Part shown: positions 8,340 through 17,337 of the stretch, one piece after another
Numbering within the stretch: the first letter of the stretch is position 1
Layout: each line of letters begins with the position of its first letter
From: Rhizobium leguminosarum
Lineage (GTDB): Bacteria > Pseudomonadota > Alphaproteobacteria > Rhizobiales > Rhizobiaceae
Direction of reading: 5' to 3'
DNA length: 64,000 nucleotides
Assembly (NCBI RefSeq): GCF_002953715.1
Contig: NZ_CP025012.1
Coordinates: 4,335,001 to 4,399,000 of the forward strand
Notes under the pieces: generated by a model
The model's input: only the letters and a program-made list of their open reading frames with translations
Told to the model about the DNA's origin: nothing
Database searches by the model: none
Made by a program: the position numbers and the translations under genes

Positions 8340-10820
8340 TCAGCCCTCGATTGCGACGCGATGCGAACTGCCTAGACTTCTGATCTCGCCCGCAGGCGGA
8401 ATATCGCTCTCCGCGCCGGACAGCGCGTGGAGCTTCACGCGCCGCATCGCGCCGGGGGCAAGATGGAACCAGTCGTCGTCGGCCCGATAACCTTCGACGT
8501 CGATATGCACCGATTGCGCCAGCCGGTCGGTCCTGAGATCGACGAACCAGTCGCTGTCGTCTCTGACGAATGATGCTTCGATCCCTGCATCATGCAGCGC
8601 CTTCCCCCGTCCGCAGGGGAAGTGGAAGCTCTCGGCGAGAATGGCGCCGTCCGCCAGCGAGCGCAGGCGCGCCACACTTGCATCATGCGCCGGCGGCCCG
8701 AAACGGAAAGCATAGGTCGTATCGAAGAAGGCGCCGAACAGCGCGGTGCAGGCAAGGCGCTCCGTGTCCCTTGCCGCCAGCTTGAAGGCCCTGCTGCCGC
8801 TGACGACCTGCTGTTTTCCCCCGCGCAGGCAGACGACCTCGAGCTCGACGTCGAGCGCGGCATCCGTCTCGTTGACGACATGCACGTCGAGACCGTTCGT
8901 TCCCTCGTCGGTGAAGACTGCCTGAACCGGCCGGAATGCACGGCGCATCGCATACCAGACGGGCTTCGGCTCTCCGGTGGAATCGATCACCCCCCAGCCG
9001 GGGCCGGGCAGCAGGTCCTGCAGCGTCCAGACGAGCGCGCCATTGCAGGCCGAGCCCTTGCGCCGCCATTCGGCAAAAGTCTCTTCGATCACCTCGCCGG
9101 TAACGGCGCGGGAGAGATCGAGATAACGTTCCGGATCTTCGCGGCGCAGCTCAGCCGGATCGAAACCGTAGAGAAGCTGCAGGTAGAAGTCGCGAACATC
9201 CTCGAAATCCCATGATGCGCTGCGGTCGCGGGGCACACGGGCCTTCCATAGCGGGCTGTGGACGGCGGGCACGTCGAGATGACGTTGCAGCGTCCTTTGC
9301 TGCGGGACATGCGCGAAGGCGAGGCTTTCGGAGGCAAAACGCACATCGGCGCGGCGCGCATCGGCAATCGGCAGCATATAGGCGCCGACGCCGTAATAAT
9401 GGGCGATACCGGCATTCGGCGAAAAGGGCATCGCTCCGCCATAGGGCGAGTTCGGGACATAGGGCACGTCGGGGCGCATGCGCGCGACGACCGCCGGAAT
9501 GATCTCATCGGTGACCGGCCCGCTCCAGAATTCCGCCGGCAGACCGAGCATTGCCGCCTGCTGGTGGATTTCGCTGCCGCCGCAGAGCACGGCCAGCGAA
9601 GGCGACGCCTGCGCGCCGTGCAGGAATTCCTCGACCTCTGCATGTACGTGACCGAGAAAAGCCTTGTCGTTGCGCGGATAATCGAAATTGGCGAACATGA
9701 AATCCTGCCAGACGAGCAGACCGAGCTCGTCGCAGAGCGCGAAGAAATCAGGCGTTTCGTAGGCCATGGTGCCGCCGATGCGGATCATGTTCATGCCGGC
9801 TCCGGCGGCAAGCCGCAGGAACGGCTCATAATCCGCCCGCCCGCCCGGCAATCGCGCGATATCGGCCGTCGTCCACACCGCGCCGCGGCAGAAGATCCGT
9901 TCGCCGTTGACGAGGAGCGCGAAGTCATCGCCATCCGCACCGCGGTCGACGTCGATGCGGCGGAAACCGGTCCTGCCGAGCGGATATTCCACGCCGTCGG
10001 AAACCAGCGTCAGCTCATAGAGACGCGGAGCGCCATGCGTGTGCGGCCACCAGGACTCGATGTCGGAAAGTTTGAGGATAGCCGAGTAATGACTGTCGCC
10101 GACCTTCTCGAAGGGCTGCTCCATCCCAGCGCAGCGCAGCAGCATTGAGGGATCCTCGGCATTGCTATGCAGGGAAACGCTGAGGCGGCCGACACCACTC
10201 TCCTCGAATACGGCGCGGATGGAAACATTGTCGATCGAGACGGGATTGCGCCGCACCATCGAAATCGGCCGCCATGGCCCGACGGCATGGATATCGGGGC
10301 ACCAGCCCGGCATATGGCCAAGCAGCGTCGTGCGGAAATTCTTCAAGCCCGCCGGCGTGATCATCTGCGGCCGCCAGCGCGCACGCGGGCCCGGCTCCGA
10401 CAGGCGGGGGCCGAGCGCCCGGAAGCACAAAGCCAGTTCGTCGCCGCCCGAAAGCGTCACCGGAATCTCGTGTGCCGTGAACATGCTCTCGGAAAACAGG
10501 ATTTCCTGACCGTTCAGGAAGACATGGCAGAGCGTCGCCAGTCCTTCGAAACGCAGGATCGCGTCGCCGGGCTCGGCATCGAAAAGCCGGCAGAGATACC
10601 AGGCATCCCGCGTGTTCAGCGGCTCGGGATTTTCACGGTCGAAGAGCCCGGCTTTTTCAAGCGCTGCGGCGACGGTGCCGGGAACGGGTGCGGGAATGAG
10701 CTGTGCGGAGAGCGGGATGTCGTGCGGCACGGCGCAAGCGCCCGGCTCCGTCAGGATCAGGTTCCAGCCTTCGGAAAGTAAACTTTCCTCGGCACCGATG
10801 CTCGCCAAACGCCCCCGCAT
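8340..10820 (-). CDS. Glycoside hydrolase family 2, beta-mannosidase-like
   Basis: 826 residues from the ATG at 10820, which has GGAG 8 nt upstream; an in-frame TTG at 10853 would overlap the preceding gene. Order: jelly-roll sugar-binding domain (to about 180), Ig-like domain, TIM barrel (about 290-600), C-terminal beta domains. LLVWQDFMFANFDYPRN is the beta-mannosidase-type strand. Probable acid/base Glu is in LCGGSEIHQQ; the probable nucleophile Glu is in FASESLAF. There is no signal peptide, so the enzyme is likely cytoplasmic, which is odd for a degradative mannosidase and suggests trimming or transglycosylation in biosynthesis (inference). The DUF1839 stop lies 16 nt upstream. Confidence 0.88.
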   Translation of the reverse strand: MRGRLASIGAEESLLSEGWNLILTEPGACAVPHDIPLSAQLIPAPVPGTVAAALEKAGLFDRENPEPLNTRDAWYLCRLFDAEPGDAILRFEGLATLCHVFLNGQEILFSESMFTAHEIPVTLSGGDELALCFRALGPRLSEPGPRARWRPQMITPAGLKNFRTTLLGHMPGWCPDIHAVGPWRPISMVRRNPVSIDNVSIRAVFEESGVGRLSVSLHSNAEDPSMLLRCAGMEQPFEKVGDSHYSAILKLSDIESWWPHTHGAPRLYELTLVSDGVEYPLGRTGFRRIDVDRGADGDDFALLVNGERIFCRGAVWTTADIARLPGGRADYEPFLRLAAGAGMNMIRIGGTMAYETPDFFALCDELGLLVWQDFMFANFDYPRNDKAFLGHVHAEVEEFLHGAQASPSLAVLCGGSEIHQQAAMLGLPAEFWSGPVTDEIIPAVVARMRPDVPYVPNSPYGGAMPFSPNAGIAHYYGVGAYMLPIADARRADVRFASESLAFAHVPQQRTLQRHLDVPAVHSPLWKARVPRDRSASWDFEDVRDFYLQLLYGFDPAELRREDPERYLDLSRAVTGEVIEETFAEWRRKGSACNGALVWTLQDLLPGPGWGVIDSTGEPKPVWYAMRRAFRPVQAVFTDEGTNGLDVHVVNETDAALDVELEVVCLRGGKQQVVSGSRAFKLAARDTERLACTALFGAFFDTTYAFRFGPPAHDASVARLRSLADGAILAESFHFPCGRGKALHDAGIEASFVRDDSDWFVDLRTDRLAQSVHIDVEGYRADDDWFHLAPGAMRRVKLHALSGAESDIPPAGEIRSLGSSHRVAIEG

Positions 10821-10836
10821 GGTCAGATCTCCGGCC

Positions 10837-11811
10837 TCAGATTCGCCCCGCAAGCGACGCCATCATGGAATCCCATGCATCGGCGGCCGGATCAAGTGCT
10901 GCCTGCAACGGCTCGAACTTCCTGCGGGTGACGGCGCGGGCAAGCTGGAACTGCACCGATTTCGCCACCTCCGAAATGCGCCTGGCATGCTCGGCGGCGG
11001 CCGCGAATTCATCCGGGGAGAGCCAGGTGAGATGATCGGCTGCCAGCTCGAAATTGGCGCCGACCTGGCGAAGCGTGTTGAAAGCGTATTTGTGGAAGAA
11101 GCCGAACGGCCGTTCCGCCACCGCCTCGACCTGTTGCGGAAAAACGCTTGCAAAGGCGCGGATCGGGTTTTCGCGGGGACGCCTGATGAAGTGAAAGCCG
11201 GCCAGCCGCCGCGCGGTCGAACGCAGATGCGCTACATCAGCCGGTTTTTCCGGGAATCGGGCAAATTCCGTGTAGGGCAGGAACGGCGGGTCGTTTTCCG
11301 TCAGTTGCAGCTGGAACAAACCGTCAAAATCTTCGCCTTCGAGACGGAAATAACCGGCATTGTGGAAATAATCGACGCGCTTGGCCGCAACGTCCAGCCG
11401 GTTGATTGCGACCGTCGTCTTGCCGTGCTCCTGCCGGTAGGCGGTGCCACGGGTATCCGGCATGTAGAAGGAATCCATTTCGATCAGGCAGAGACGGCCC
11501 CGCGCGATCTGAACCTCAACATGGCGTTCGACACGGTCGTAGATGGCAAGCTCGGTCGCACGAATGCCGTAGAGCGCTTCGAGATCCTCGAGCGGCACCT
11601 TGAAGAAGGTAAACTGGTCGCCCTCGAAATCCTGCGTCAGGGTAAAACCCAGCATCGCCTCTGGCGCAACGCCTGATGTCGCCAGAACCTCGATCCAGAG
11701 ATCGACATAGCAATTGGTTTCCGGCCAGGCGCGCTCGCCGGAATGCAGCGCATGCGCCCGGTAGGTTTCCGGGTCGATTCCCGAAAATACCCCCGAAAAT
11801 AGCGATGTCAT
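10837..11811 (-). CDS. DUF1839 family protein
   Basis: 324 residues from the ATG at 11811, 8 nt after the stop of the carrier-protein ligase gene. I recognise the family (conserved ETNCYVDLWIEVLATSG near the start, GDQFTFFKVPLEDLEALYGI and FHFIRRPRENP later) but no biochemical role is known to me. It has no signal peptide, membrane segment or catalytic motif I can name. Its place directly between an amino acid:[carrier protein] ligase and a GH2 enzyme suggests a step linking the aminoacyl carrier protein to the sugar product, for example an aminoacyl transferase (speculative). Confidence 0.75.
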   Translation of the reverse strand: MTSLFSGVFSGIDPETYRAHALHSGERAWPETNCYVDLWIEVLATSGVAPEAMLGFTLTQDFEGDQFTFFKVPLEDLEALYGIRATELAIYDRVERHVEVQIARGRLCLIEMDSFYMPDTRGTAYRQEHGKTTVAINRLDVAAKRVDYFHNAGYFRLEGEDFDGLFQLQLTENDPPFLPYTEFARFPEKPADVAHLRSTARRLAGFHFIRRPRENPIRAFASVFPQQVEAVAERPFGFFHKYAFNTLRQVGANFELAADHLTWLSPDEFAAAAEHARRISEVAKSVQFQLARAVTRRKFEPLQAALDPAADAWDSMMASLAGRI

Positions 11812-11819
11812 CGATTTGC

Positions 11820-12728
11820 TCAGCCCCACAACGCTTTCCGTACGCTGGCCGGCCATTGCTTCACATCGAGCCCATGATGATGGAAGAGGGCAAGGGCGAT
11901 GCGCTCCAGTCCGAAGCCGACGCAGGCGGTGTGTGCGACACTGCCGTCTTCGAGATTGAGACCCCATTTCGTGCCGAAGGCATCCTGATGGTAGTTGAAG
12001 CTCATGCAGGCGGTCGGATTGGCAGCCGAGGTGATCGGGATCAGCAGCTCGAACTTCAGGTTCTGGTCGCGCTGATTATTGGCGAGCATCTTGCCGGCGC
12101 GGCCGAAGAACGGATCATTGGCGACGTCGATCGTCACGTCGAGACCGACAGCCTTCATCATCTCGACGCCGCGATCCATCCAGCGCTGGCGGAAATCGGT
12201 GACGTGCAGCTCGGTGCCCATGCAGACATATTCACGCATGCGGAACAACTGCTGGCGGGCCGGGTCTTTCGACGGCTCATGGCGGAAGCAATAGGATTGC
12301 AGGTCGAAGAGGCCGCCCGTCTTCGGCAGGTTGCCGCGTTTGGCAATCGTCGGATAGAGCGGATAGCAGGCAGCCGGCGTCAGCACGATGTCGGTCGCCT
12401 CCTGCCCCTTGGTCCAGTCTTCGCCGACTTCCATGCATTGCAGCAGGCTGACATGATCGAGCTCGCTGCCGCAGAAGCTGTGCACCGTGCCGGCGAGCTG
12501 TGGAAAGCTCTTCATATAGCCGCTCTTTTCGAAGAAGGCGCGATTCATGCCGGGCGGAAAGCGCATGGCTTCGGCACCATCGGCGCCGCCGAACGTGTCG
12601 ATCAGGCGCTCGAAGGCAGCGATCACGTCTTCGAACTGGCCGCTACGGCCGTAGAGCCCGTCGATGCCGGTATCGATCAGCAGACCGGATTCGAAAAGCC
12701 GGTCCAGAAACGAGGTCTGCATATCCAT
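11820..12728 (-). CDS. Amino acid:[carrier protein] ligase (truncated seryl-tRNA synthetase homologue)
   Basis: 302 residues: only the catalytic core of a class II synthetase, with no tRNA-binding coiled coil. It carries motif 2 (LFRMREYV) and motif 3 (GFGLERIALAL). Cys121 (TPAACYPLYP), Glu166 (REYV) and a late Cys (HTACVGFG) match the zinc ligands of atypical archaeal SerRS and of the Bradyrhizobium Bll0957 group. Those enzymes adenylate glycine or alanine and load it on the phosphopantetheine of a small carrier protein rather than on tRNA. The start at 12728 has GGGG 8 nt upstream; a GTG at 12737 overlaps the previous stop. The carrier protein is encoded in the same operon. Confidence 0.88.
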   Translation of the reverse strand: MDMQTSFLDRLFESGLLIDTGIDGLYGRSGQFEDVIAAFERLIDTFGGADGAEAMRFPPGMNRAFFEKSGYMKSFPQLAGTVHSFCGSELDHVSLLQCMEVGEDWTKGQEATDIVLTPAACYPLYPTIAKRGNLPKTGGLFDLQSYCFRHEPSKDPARQQLFRMREYVCMGTELHVTDFRQRWMDRGVEMMKAVGLDVTIDVANDPFFGRAGKMLANNQRDQNLKFELLIPITSAANPTACMSFNYHQDAFGTKWGLNLEDGSVAHTACVGFGLERIALALFHHHGLDVKQWPASVRKALWG

Positions 12729-12733
12729 GACTG

Positions 12734-13915
12734 TCACCCCAGTAGGCTAGTGTCCTGCTTATGGACAAGAAGCATGCTCGACGTGTTGCCGAGGATGCGG
12801 TCATTTGAGATCATGAGCTGTGCGGAATGCGCGTCGCGCAGATGGCGTCCGAGGCTGAAGGGCGTGCCGTTCTTGTAGCCCATGATGCCGCAGATCAGCA
12901 TGGCATGGTTGACGATCTCCAGGATCGTCTCGGACGAGGCGATTTTGACGTTGTTCATCGCCACCGCAAATCCCATCGAAGACAGCCTGTCGGCATCGGC
13001 CTTGGCATCCTCATAGGCCTTGAGTCCGGCAACCACGTTGGATTTCACCATCTGCAGCAGGTTCGAAACCTCGGCAAGGCGCAGCGCGCCCGGCGGCTGG
13101 GAATCCGGCGCCTTGCGGGCGGCGGCGCGCACGAAAGCCTGGGCGCGCACAACGGCATCGACGGCGATGCCGTACCAGACGCCGCTCCACAAGAGGTGCG
13201 AGGAGGCAAGCATGGATTGCGCCGCGATCTCCGCGAAAGGCTTCGGCAGGATCTGATGGGCCGGCGCTTCACCCTTGAACAGGAAGCCGTCGGAGCAGGT
13301 TCCGCGCATGCCGAGCGTATTCCAGACATGCGTTTTCTCGAGCGTGTACTGGTCCTTGAGGAAGGCCGTCAGCACCTGATCGGAGGAAGCCGCCTGCGCG
13401 TGGGCACGCGAGGTGATGAGAATGGCGTCGGCATGCGAGCCATAGGAAATGACGGTCGCATCCTTTTCGAGACGGCACATGTCGCCATCGACCTCGACCG
13501 CACAGATGCTGTTGCGCAGGTTTCCGCCGATACCGCCTTCGGTGGTGGCGGATGCGATCAACAGCTGCTCGGCGGCGATGCGGCGCATGAAACCGCGATG
13601 CCATTCGCTGTCGGCGCCGTGTTCAACGAGGCTCGACAGCTTGATGTGATGCATGGCGAAGACCATGGCGCTTGCGGCGCAAACCTGGCCGAGCAGCGAG
13701 CACAATTCGGCGATCTCGGTGATCGAGGCGGATTCGCCGCCGAGATGGCGCGGCACCTGGATGCCGAGCAGCCTTTCGGCCTTCAACGCATCCACGGCTT
13801 CTCGGGGGAAACGGGCTTCAGCATCGACGGCATCCGCGTGCTTCGCAGCGATTTCGGCGACGCGGGCCACCCTTGCGACAAGACCGTCCTGCATGATCTT
13901 GACGGGGAAATTCAT
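12734..13915 (-). CDS. Acyl-CoA dehydrogenase-like flavoprotein acting with a carrier protein
   Basis: 393 residues with the normal three-part acyl-CoA dehydrogenase layout. Seen are the N-terminal helical domain (LLGIQVPRHLGGESASI), the FAD-site strand LIASATTEGGIGGNLRN and a C-terminal helical domain with GRHLRDAHSAQ. The usual C-terminal IYEGT-type segment that carries the catalytic Glu of many members reads DRILGNTSS, so that Glu is absent. The start ATG overlaps the carrier protein stop (TGATG). By analogy with prolyl-carrier-protein oxidases it may oxidise the aminoacyl thioester, but a non-redox role cannot be excluded. Confidence 0.85.
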   Translation of the reverse strand: MNFPVKIMQDGLVARVARVAEIAAKHADAVDAEARFPREAVDALKAERLLGIQVPRHLGGESASITEIAELCSLLGQVCAASAMVFAMHHIKLSSLVEHGADSEWHRGFMRRIAAEQLLIASATTEGGIGGNLRNSICAVEVDGDMCRLEKDATVISYGSHADAILITSRAHAQAASSDQVLTAFLKDQYTLEKTHVWNTLGMRGTCSDGFLFKGEAPAHQILPKPFAEIAAQSMLASSHLLWSGVWYGIAVDAVVRAQAFVRAAARKAPDSQPPGALRLAEVSNLLQMVKSNVVAGLKAYEDAKADADRLSSMGFAVAMNNVKIASSETILEIVNHAMLICGIMGYKNGTPFSLGRHLRDAHSAQLMISNDRILGNTSSMLLVHKQDTSLLG

Positions 13916-14166
13916 CACGCGACCTTCCGGCTGTCCCGGATGAGATCGACGGTCCTGGCGATGGCCGAGATGCTCGCGAAGGATTTGCGGTTCAGGAGAT
14001 TGTCGGGAAATTCGATGTCGAAGGCCTCTTCGAGGCCAAGCATCAACTGCACAGAAGCAAAGGACGTCAAACCTGCCGCATAAAGATCGGCGTCGTCGGC
14101 GACCTGGTCGATCGACCCAGGAAGCTTGCCGAATTTGGCTATGAGGTCGCGGATTGCCTTATTCAT
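13915..14166 (-). CDS. Acyl/aminoacyl carrier protein
   Basis: 83 residues, the normal size for a carrier protein. The phosphopantetheine site is in DLYAAGLTSFASVQLML, with Ser35 as the likely attachment residue in place of the classic DSL context. Acidic helices (LEEAFDIEFPDNLL) fit the fold. It is the first gene of the leftward operon and is translationally coupled to the dehydrogenase. The adjacent ligase predicts glycine or alanine as cargo. It is not the fatty acid synthesis AcpP, whose DSLD site differs. Confidence 0.9.
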   Translation of the reverse strand: MNKAIRDLIAKFGKLPGSIDQVADDADLYAAGLTSFASVQLMLGLEEAFDIEFPDNLLNRKSFASISAIARTVDLIRDSRKVA

Positions 14167-14400
14167 CCCATCACTCCAAGATTCTCATGATCCCGAACCG
14201 GCGTTCATCGCCTTGTCATGAGCGTTCTTTTAGTGCGGAAAACAGAACATTCCGCTAATTAATTGAGTTAAATATGACTGAGGCTCACAGTTAGGATTTT
14301 AGCGATCCTTCCCGCACTGTCGCAAATAACAATTTTATATCAATGACTTAAGATAATTTCGACGCTGCGACACACTCTGGTTTCTGGAGTGGCGAGTACA
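14167..14400 (-). promoter_or_regulatory. AT-rich leader/promoter region of the carrier-protein operon
   Basis: The 264 bp between the carrier protein gene and epmB are clearly more AT-rich than the neighbours (TAATTAATTGAGTTAAATAT near 14256). A 6-bp inverted repeat, GCGGAA at 14235-14240 and TTCCGC at 14250-14255, could be an operator. No gene is seen. The promoter for the leftward operon must lie here, but I cannot pin -35/-10 elements. Confidence 0.4.
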
Positions 14401-14430
14401 GAAATGACACGCAAAACGCCGCCTTTTGTC

Positions 14431-15483
14431 TTAATCGGTGGGCGGATAGGAATGCTCGCCACCGCGATAATCGGTGACGGAATAACATCCGTCGCCTGTC
14501 GCCCTGATCGCGCTCCCACTGACGACGGCCTTGCCGTGACCGCCTGGGATATCGAGGATGTAGGCCGGCTGGCAGAGCCCGGAAATCCGCCCGCGCAGCG
14601 CCGCGATGATCTCCTGCCCCTCTTCGATCGTCACTCTGAAATGACTGGTGCCGGGCGCCAGATCCGGATGATGCAGGTAATAGGGTTTGACGCGGATCTC
14701 GACGAAAGCCTTCATCAATTCCGCAAGCACGGCGGGATCGTCGTTGACGTCCTTGAGCAGCACCGACTGGCTGACCATGGCGATGCCGGCATCGACGAGG
14801 CGGCCGCAGGCCGCCCGCGCTTCCGGCGTCAGTTCGCGCGGATGATTGGCGTGCAGCGCCACATAGACCGTCTTGCCGCTTGCCCTCAGCGCGTCGATCA
14901 GCGCCGCATCAATCTTCTCGGGATCGACGACCGGAACGCGCGTGTGGAAACGCACGATCTTCACATGCGCGATCCCGGCAAGCGCCTCCATGATCTCGTG
15001 GAGCCGGCGCGGCGAAAGCACCAGCGGATCGCCGCCGGTGAGGATGACCTCCCAGATCTCCTCGTGACCGCGGATATAATCGAAAGCGGCTTGCATCGCC
15101 GCGGCATCGAGCGTGCCGAGGCCCTGTGGCCCGACCATTTCGCGCCGGAAGCAGAAGCGGCAATAGACCGGGCAGACATGCACGGCCTTGAGCAACACAC
15201 GATCGGGATAGCGGTGAACGATGCCTTCGACGGGGCTGTGGGCATGATCGCCGATCGGATCGGCGCGTTCTTCTGGGGCAACCGTGAGTTCGGCTGCATC
15301 AGGCACGAATTGCCGAGCGATCGGATCACCGGGATCGGTGCGGTCGATGAGCTTGCTGATCGCAGGCGTCAGCGCAATCGCGTACCGCGCGGCAACCTCC
15401 TCGAGGGTTGCGCGATCGGCAGGCGCGATCAGCCCTGCCTTGACGAGATCATCGACGCTTTTGATCGGTTTGACGACATTCAT
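14431..15483 (-). CDS. epmB: EF-P beta-lysylation protein EpmB (lysine 2,3-aminomutase family)
   Basis: 350 residues. The radical-SAM cluster motif is seen in VHVCPVYCRFCFRREMVG (CxxxCxxC), and PLP/lysine-binding surroundings include LTGGDPLVLSPRRL. EpmB makes (R)-beta-lysine from lysine for transfer to EF-P. It is shorter than catabolic KamA enzymes, as EpmB proteins are. Its ATG overlaps the epmA stop by 4 nt (ATGA), so the two are translationally coupled, and efp sits just beyond epmA on the other strand; this context makes EpmB much more likely than a catabolic aminomutase. Confidence 0.93.
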   Translation of the reverse strand: MNVVKPIKSVDDLVKAGLIAPADRATLEEVAARYAIALTPAISKLIDRTDPGDPIARQFVPDAAELTVAPEERADPIGDHAHSPVEGIVHRYPDRVLLKAVHVCPVYCRFCFRREMVGPQGLGTLDAAAMQAAFDYIRGHEEIWEVILTGGDPLVLSPRRLHEIMEALAGIAHVKIVRFHTRVPVVDPEKIDAALIDALRASGKTVYVALHANHPRELTPEARAACGRLVDAGIAMVSQSVLLKDVNDDPAVLAELMKAFVEIRVKPYYLHHPDLAPGTSHFRVTIEEGQEIIAALRGRISGLCQPAYILDIPGGHGKAVVSGSAIRATGDGCYSVTDYRGGEHSYPPTD

Positions 15484-16541
15484 CTTCCATACTCCGCAAC
15501 CGGTGCCCAGAGCACCTGGTCGATGCGCGATGCTCCCGTTGCCAGCATCACCAACCGGTCGAAGCCGAGCGCGATGCCGCTTGCCTCAGGCATCAGCGCC
15601 AGTGCGGCGAGGAAATCCTCGTCGATCGGATAGGTCTCGCCGTAGATCCGGGCCTTCTCGGCCATTTCGATCTCGAAGCGTCGCCGCTGTTCGGCAGCGT
15701 TGGTCAGTTCGCCGAAGCCGTTCGCCAGCTCGACGCCGCAGGCATAGAGCTCGAAACGCTCGGCAACCCCGGGGTCGCGTGCCGAGGGGCGCGCAAGTGC
15801 CGCCTCCGAGATCGGATATTCGTCGAGGATGGTGATGCGGCCGAAGCCGAGATGCGGCTCGATCTTTTCGACCAGCACCCGGCTGAAGAGATCGGCCCAG
15901 CCGTCGTCATCGGCAACACGCATGCCGACGCGCCTGAGCTCGGCCGCCAGATGGTCGCGATCGGTCGAACCGTCGGCGGCGACCGAGGCGAGAAGATCGA
16001 TGCCGGCATGGCGCTCGAACGCTTCGGCTACGCTGATCCGCTCCGGCCCGGCAAAGGGATCGCTCTCGGCGCCGCGATAGGCAAGCTTCCCGGTCTTTGC
16101 CGTCTCAGTCGCAAGCGCCAGGATCCGCACGCAATCCATCATCAGGCTCTCATAGCTTTCGCCGGCCCGATACCATTCGAGCATGGTGAATTCGGGATGG
16201 TGCAGCGGCCCACGCTCGCGATTGCGATAGACATGGGCAAAACACGAGATGCGTTTCTCGCCCGCCGCAAGCAGCTTCTTGCAGGCGAATTCCGGTGAGG
16301 TGTGCAGGTAAAATGGCGCCTTTTGCCCGTCCGTCGTCAGCGCTTCCGTGGCGAAGGCATGCAGATGTGCCTCATTGCCGGGAGAGACCTGCAGTACCGC
16401 CGTATCCACCTCGATGAAATCCTCGCGCGCGAAAAACCCGCGCAACGCCGCCTGGATCGCATTGCGCCCGATCAGGAACGGACGGCGGTCGGCATGCACG
16501 GACGGGGTCCACCAGGGGGACGCTTTCGCCGAAGAGTTCAT
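15480..16541 (-). CDS. epmA: EF-P--(R)-beta-lysine ligase EpmA (GenX/PoxA)
   Basis: 353 residues, a class II lysyl-tRNA synthetase catalytic core lacking the OB-fold anticodon domain. Motif 2 region FAHVYRNRERGPLHHPEFTM and motif 3 GIALGFDRLVML are intact, as is FIEVDTAVLQVSPGNEAHL at the dimer interface (motif 1). EpmA activates beta-lysine and attaches it to the conserved lysine of EF-P, helping ribosomes through polyproline. It is divergent from efp with about 148 bp between, so the modifying enzymes and target share a promoter region. Confidence 0.95.
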   Translation of the reverse strand: MNSSAKASPWWTPSVHADRRPFLIGRNAIQAALRGFFAREDFIEVDTAVLQVSPGNEAHLHAFATEALTTDGQKAPFYLHTSPEFACKKLLAAGEKRISCFAHVYRNRERGPLHHPEFTMLEWYRAGESYESLMMDCVRILALATETAKTGKLAYRGAESDPFAGPERISVAEAFERHAGIDLLASVAADGSTDRDHLAAELRRVGMRVADDDGWADLFSRVLVEKIEPHLGFGRITILDEYPISEAALARPSARDPGVAERFELYACGVELANGFGELTNAAEQRRRFEIEMAEKARIYGETYPIDEDFLAALALMPEASGIALGFDRLVMLATGASRIDQVLWAPVAEYGR

Positions 16542-16689
16542 TCCAAGCTTTCTTCGCCGGAGAAGCCGGTATGGGGGGTGGCTATTTCCCGGATTTTAGG
16601 TTAGTTGCGCCCCAAAGAAAAACATTTGCGTCTTCGGAGCGTCTCGGCAGTCATCTACGACGCCGAAAGCCGAGTTACAAGGAAGTCTT

Positions 16690-17259
16690 ATGGTCAAGGT
16701 CATCGCCTCTTCGGTCCGCAAGGGCAACGTTCTCGATGTCGACGGCAAGCTCTACGTCGTTCTCACCGCCCAGAACTTTCATCCGGGCAAGGGCACGCCG
16801 GTCACCCAGGTCGACATGCGCCGCATCGTCGACGGCGTGAAGGTTTCCGAGCGCTGGCGCACCACCGAACAGGTCGAGCGCGCCTTCGTCGAAGACGTGA
16901 ACCATCAGTTCCTCTACGAGGACGGCGAAGGCTTTCACTTCATGAACCCTGGAAACTACGATCAGGTCGTCGTCGATGTCGACACGATGGGTGACGACAA
17001 GGCTTATCTGCAGGAAGGCATGACCTGCGTTCTGTCAATGCATGAAGGCATTGCGCTGGCGATCCAGATGCCGCGCCACGTCACGCTCGAAATCATGGAG
17101 ACGGAACCGGTCGTCAAGGGCCAGACGGCATCGTCTTCCTACAAGCCGGCCATGCTGTCGAACGGCGTGCGCACCCTGGTGCCGCCGCATATCAATGCCG
17201 GCACCCGCGTCGTCATCGCGACGGAAGACAATTCCTACGTCGAACGCGCCAAGGACTGA
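16690..17259 (+). CDS. efp: Elongation factor P
   Basis: 189 residues, the standard three-domain length. The modification loop HPGKGTP places the target lysine at residue 34, the position beta-lysylated by EpmA/EpmB. Domain II/III signature EPVVKGQTASSSYKPA is present and the C-terminus ends GTRVVIATEDNSYVERAKD. EF-P binds the ribosome E site and relieves stalling at proline runs. A strong terminator follows at once, so it is monocistronic. Confidence 0.97.
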   Translation: MVKVIASSVRKGNVLDVDGKLYVVLTAQNFHPGKGTPVTQVDMRRIVDGVKVSERWRTTEQVERAFVEDVNHQFLYEDGEGFHFMNPGNYDQVVVDVDTMGDDKAYLQEGMTCVLSMHEGIALAIQMPRHVTLEIMETEPVVKGQTASSSYKPAMLSNGVRTLVPPHINAGTRVVIATEDNSYVERAKD

Positions 17260-17281
17260 TCCTGGCTTCAGCCTATCCAAG

Positions 17282-17306
17282 AGGCCGGCTCACGCCGGCC
17301 TTTTTT
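17282..17306 (+). terminator. Intrinsic terminator of efp
   Basis: Perfect 8-bp stem AGGCCGGC / GCCGGCCT with a TCAC loop, followed by six T residues, 22 nt after the efp stop. Confidence 0.9.
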
Positions 17307-17337
17307 GTATCCGCGCCACACTATTCGGCATCACGCT

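Noticed and set aside
14255..14275. CtrA box upstream of the carrier-protein operon
   Set aside because: TTAA-TTGAG-TTAA has a 5-nt spacer.
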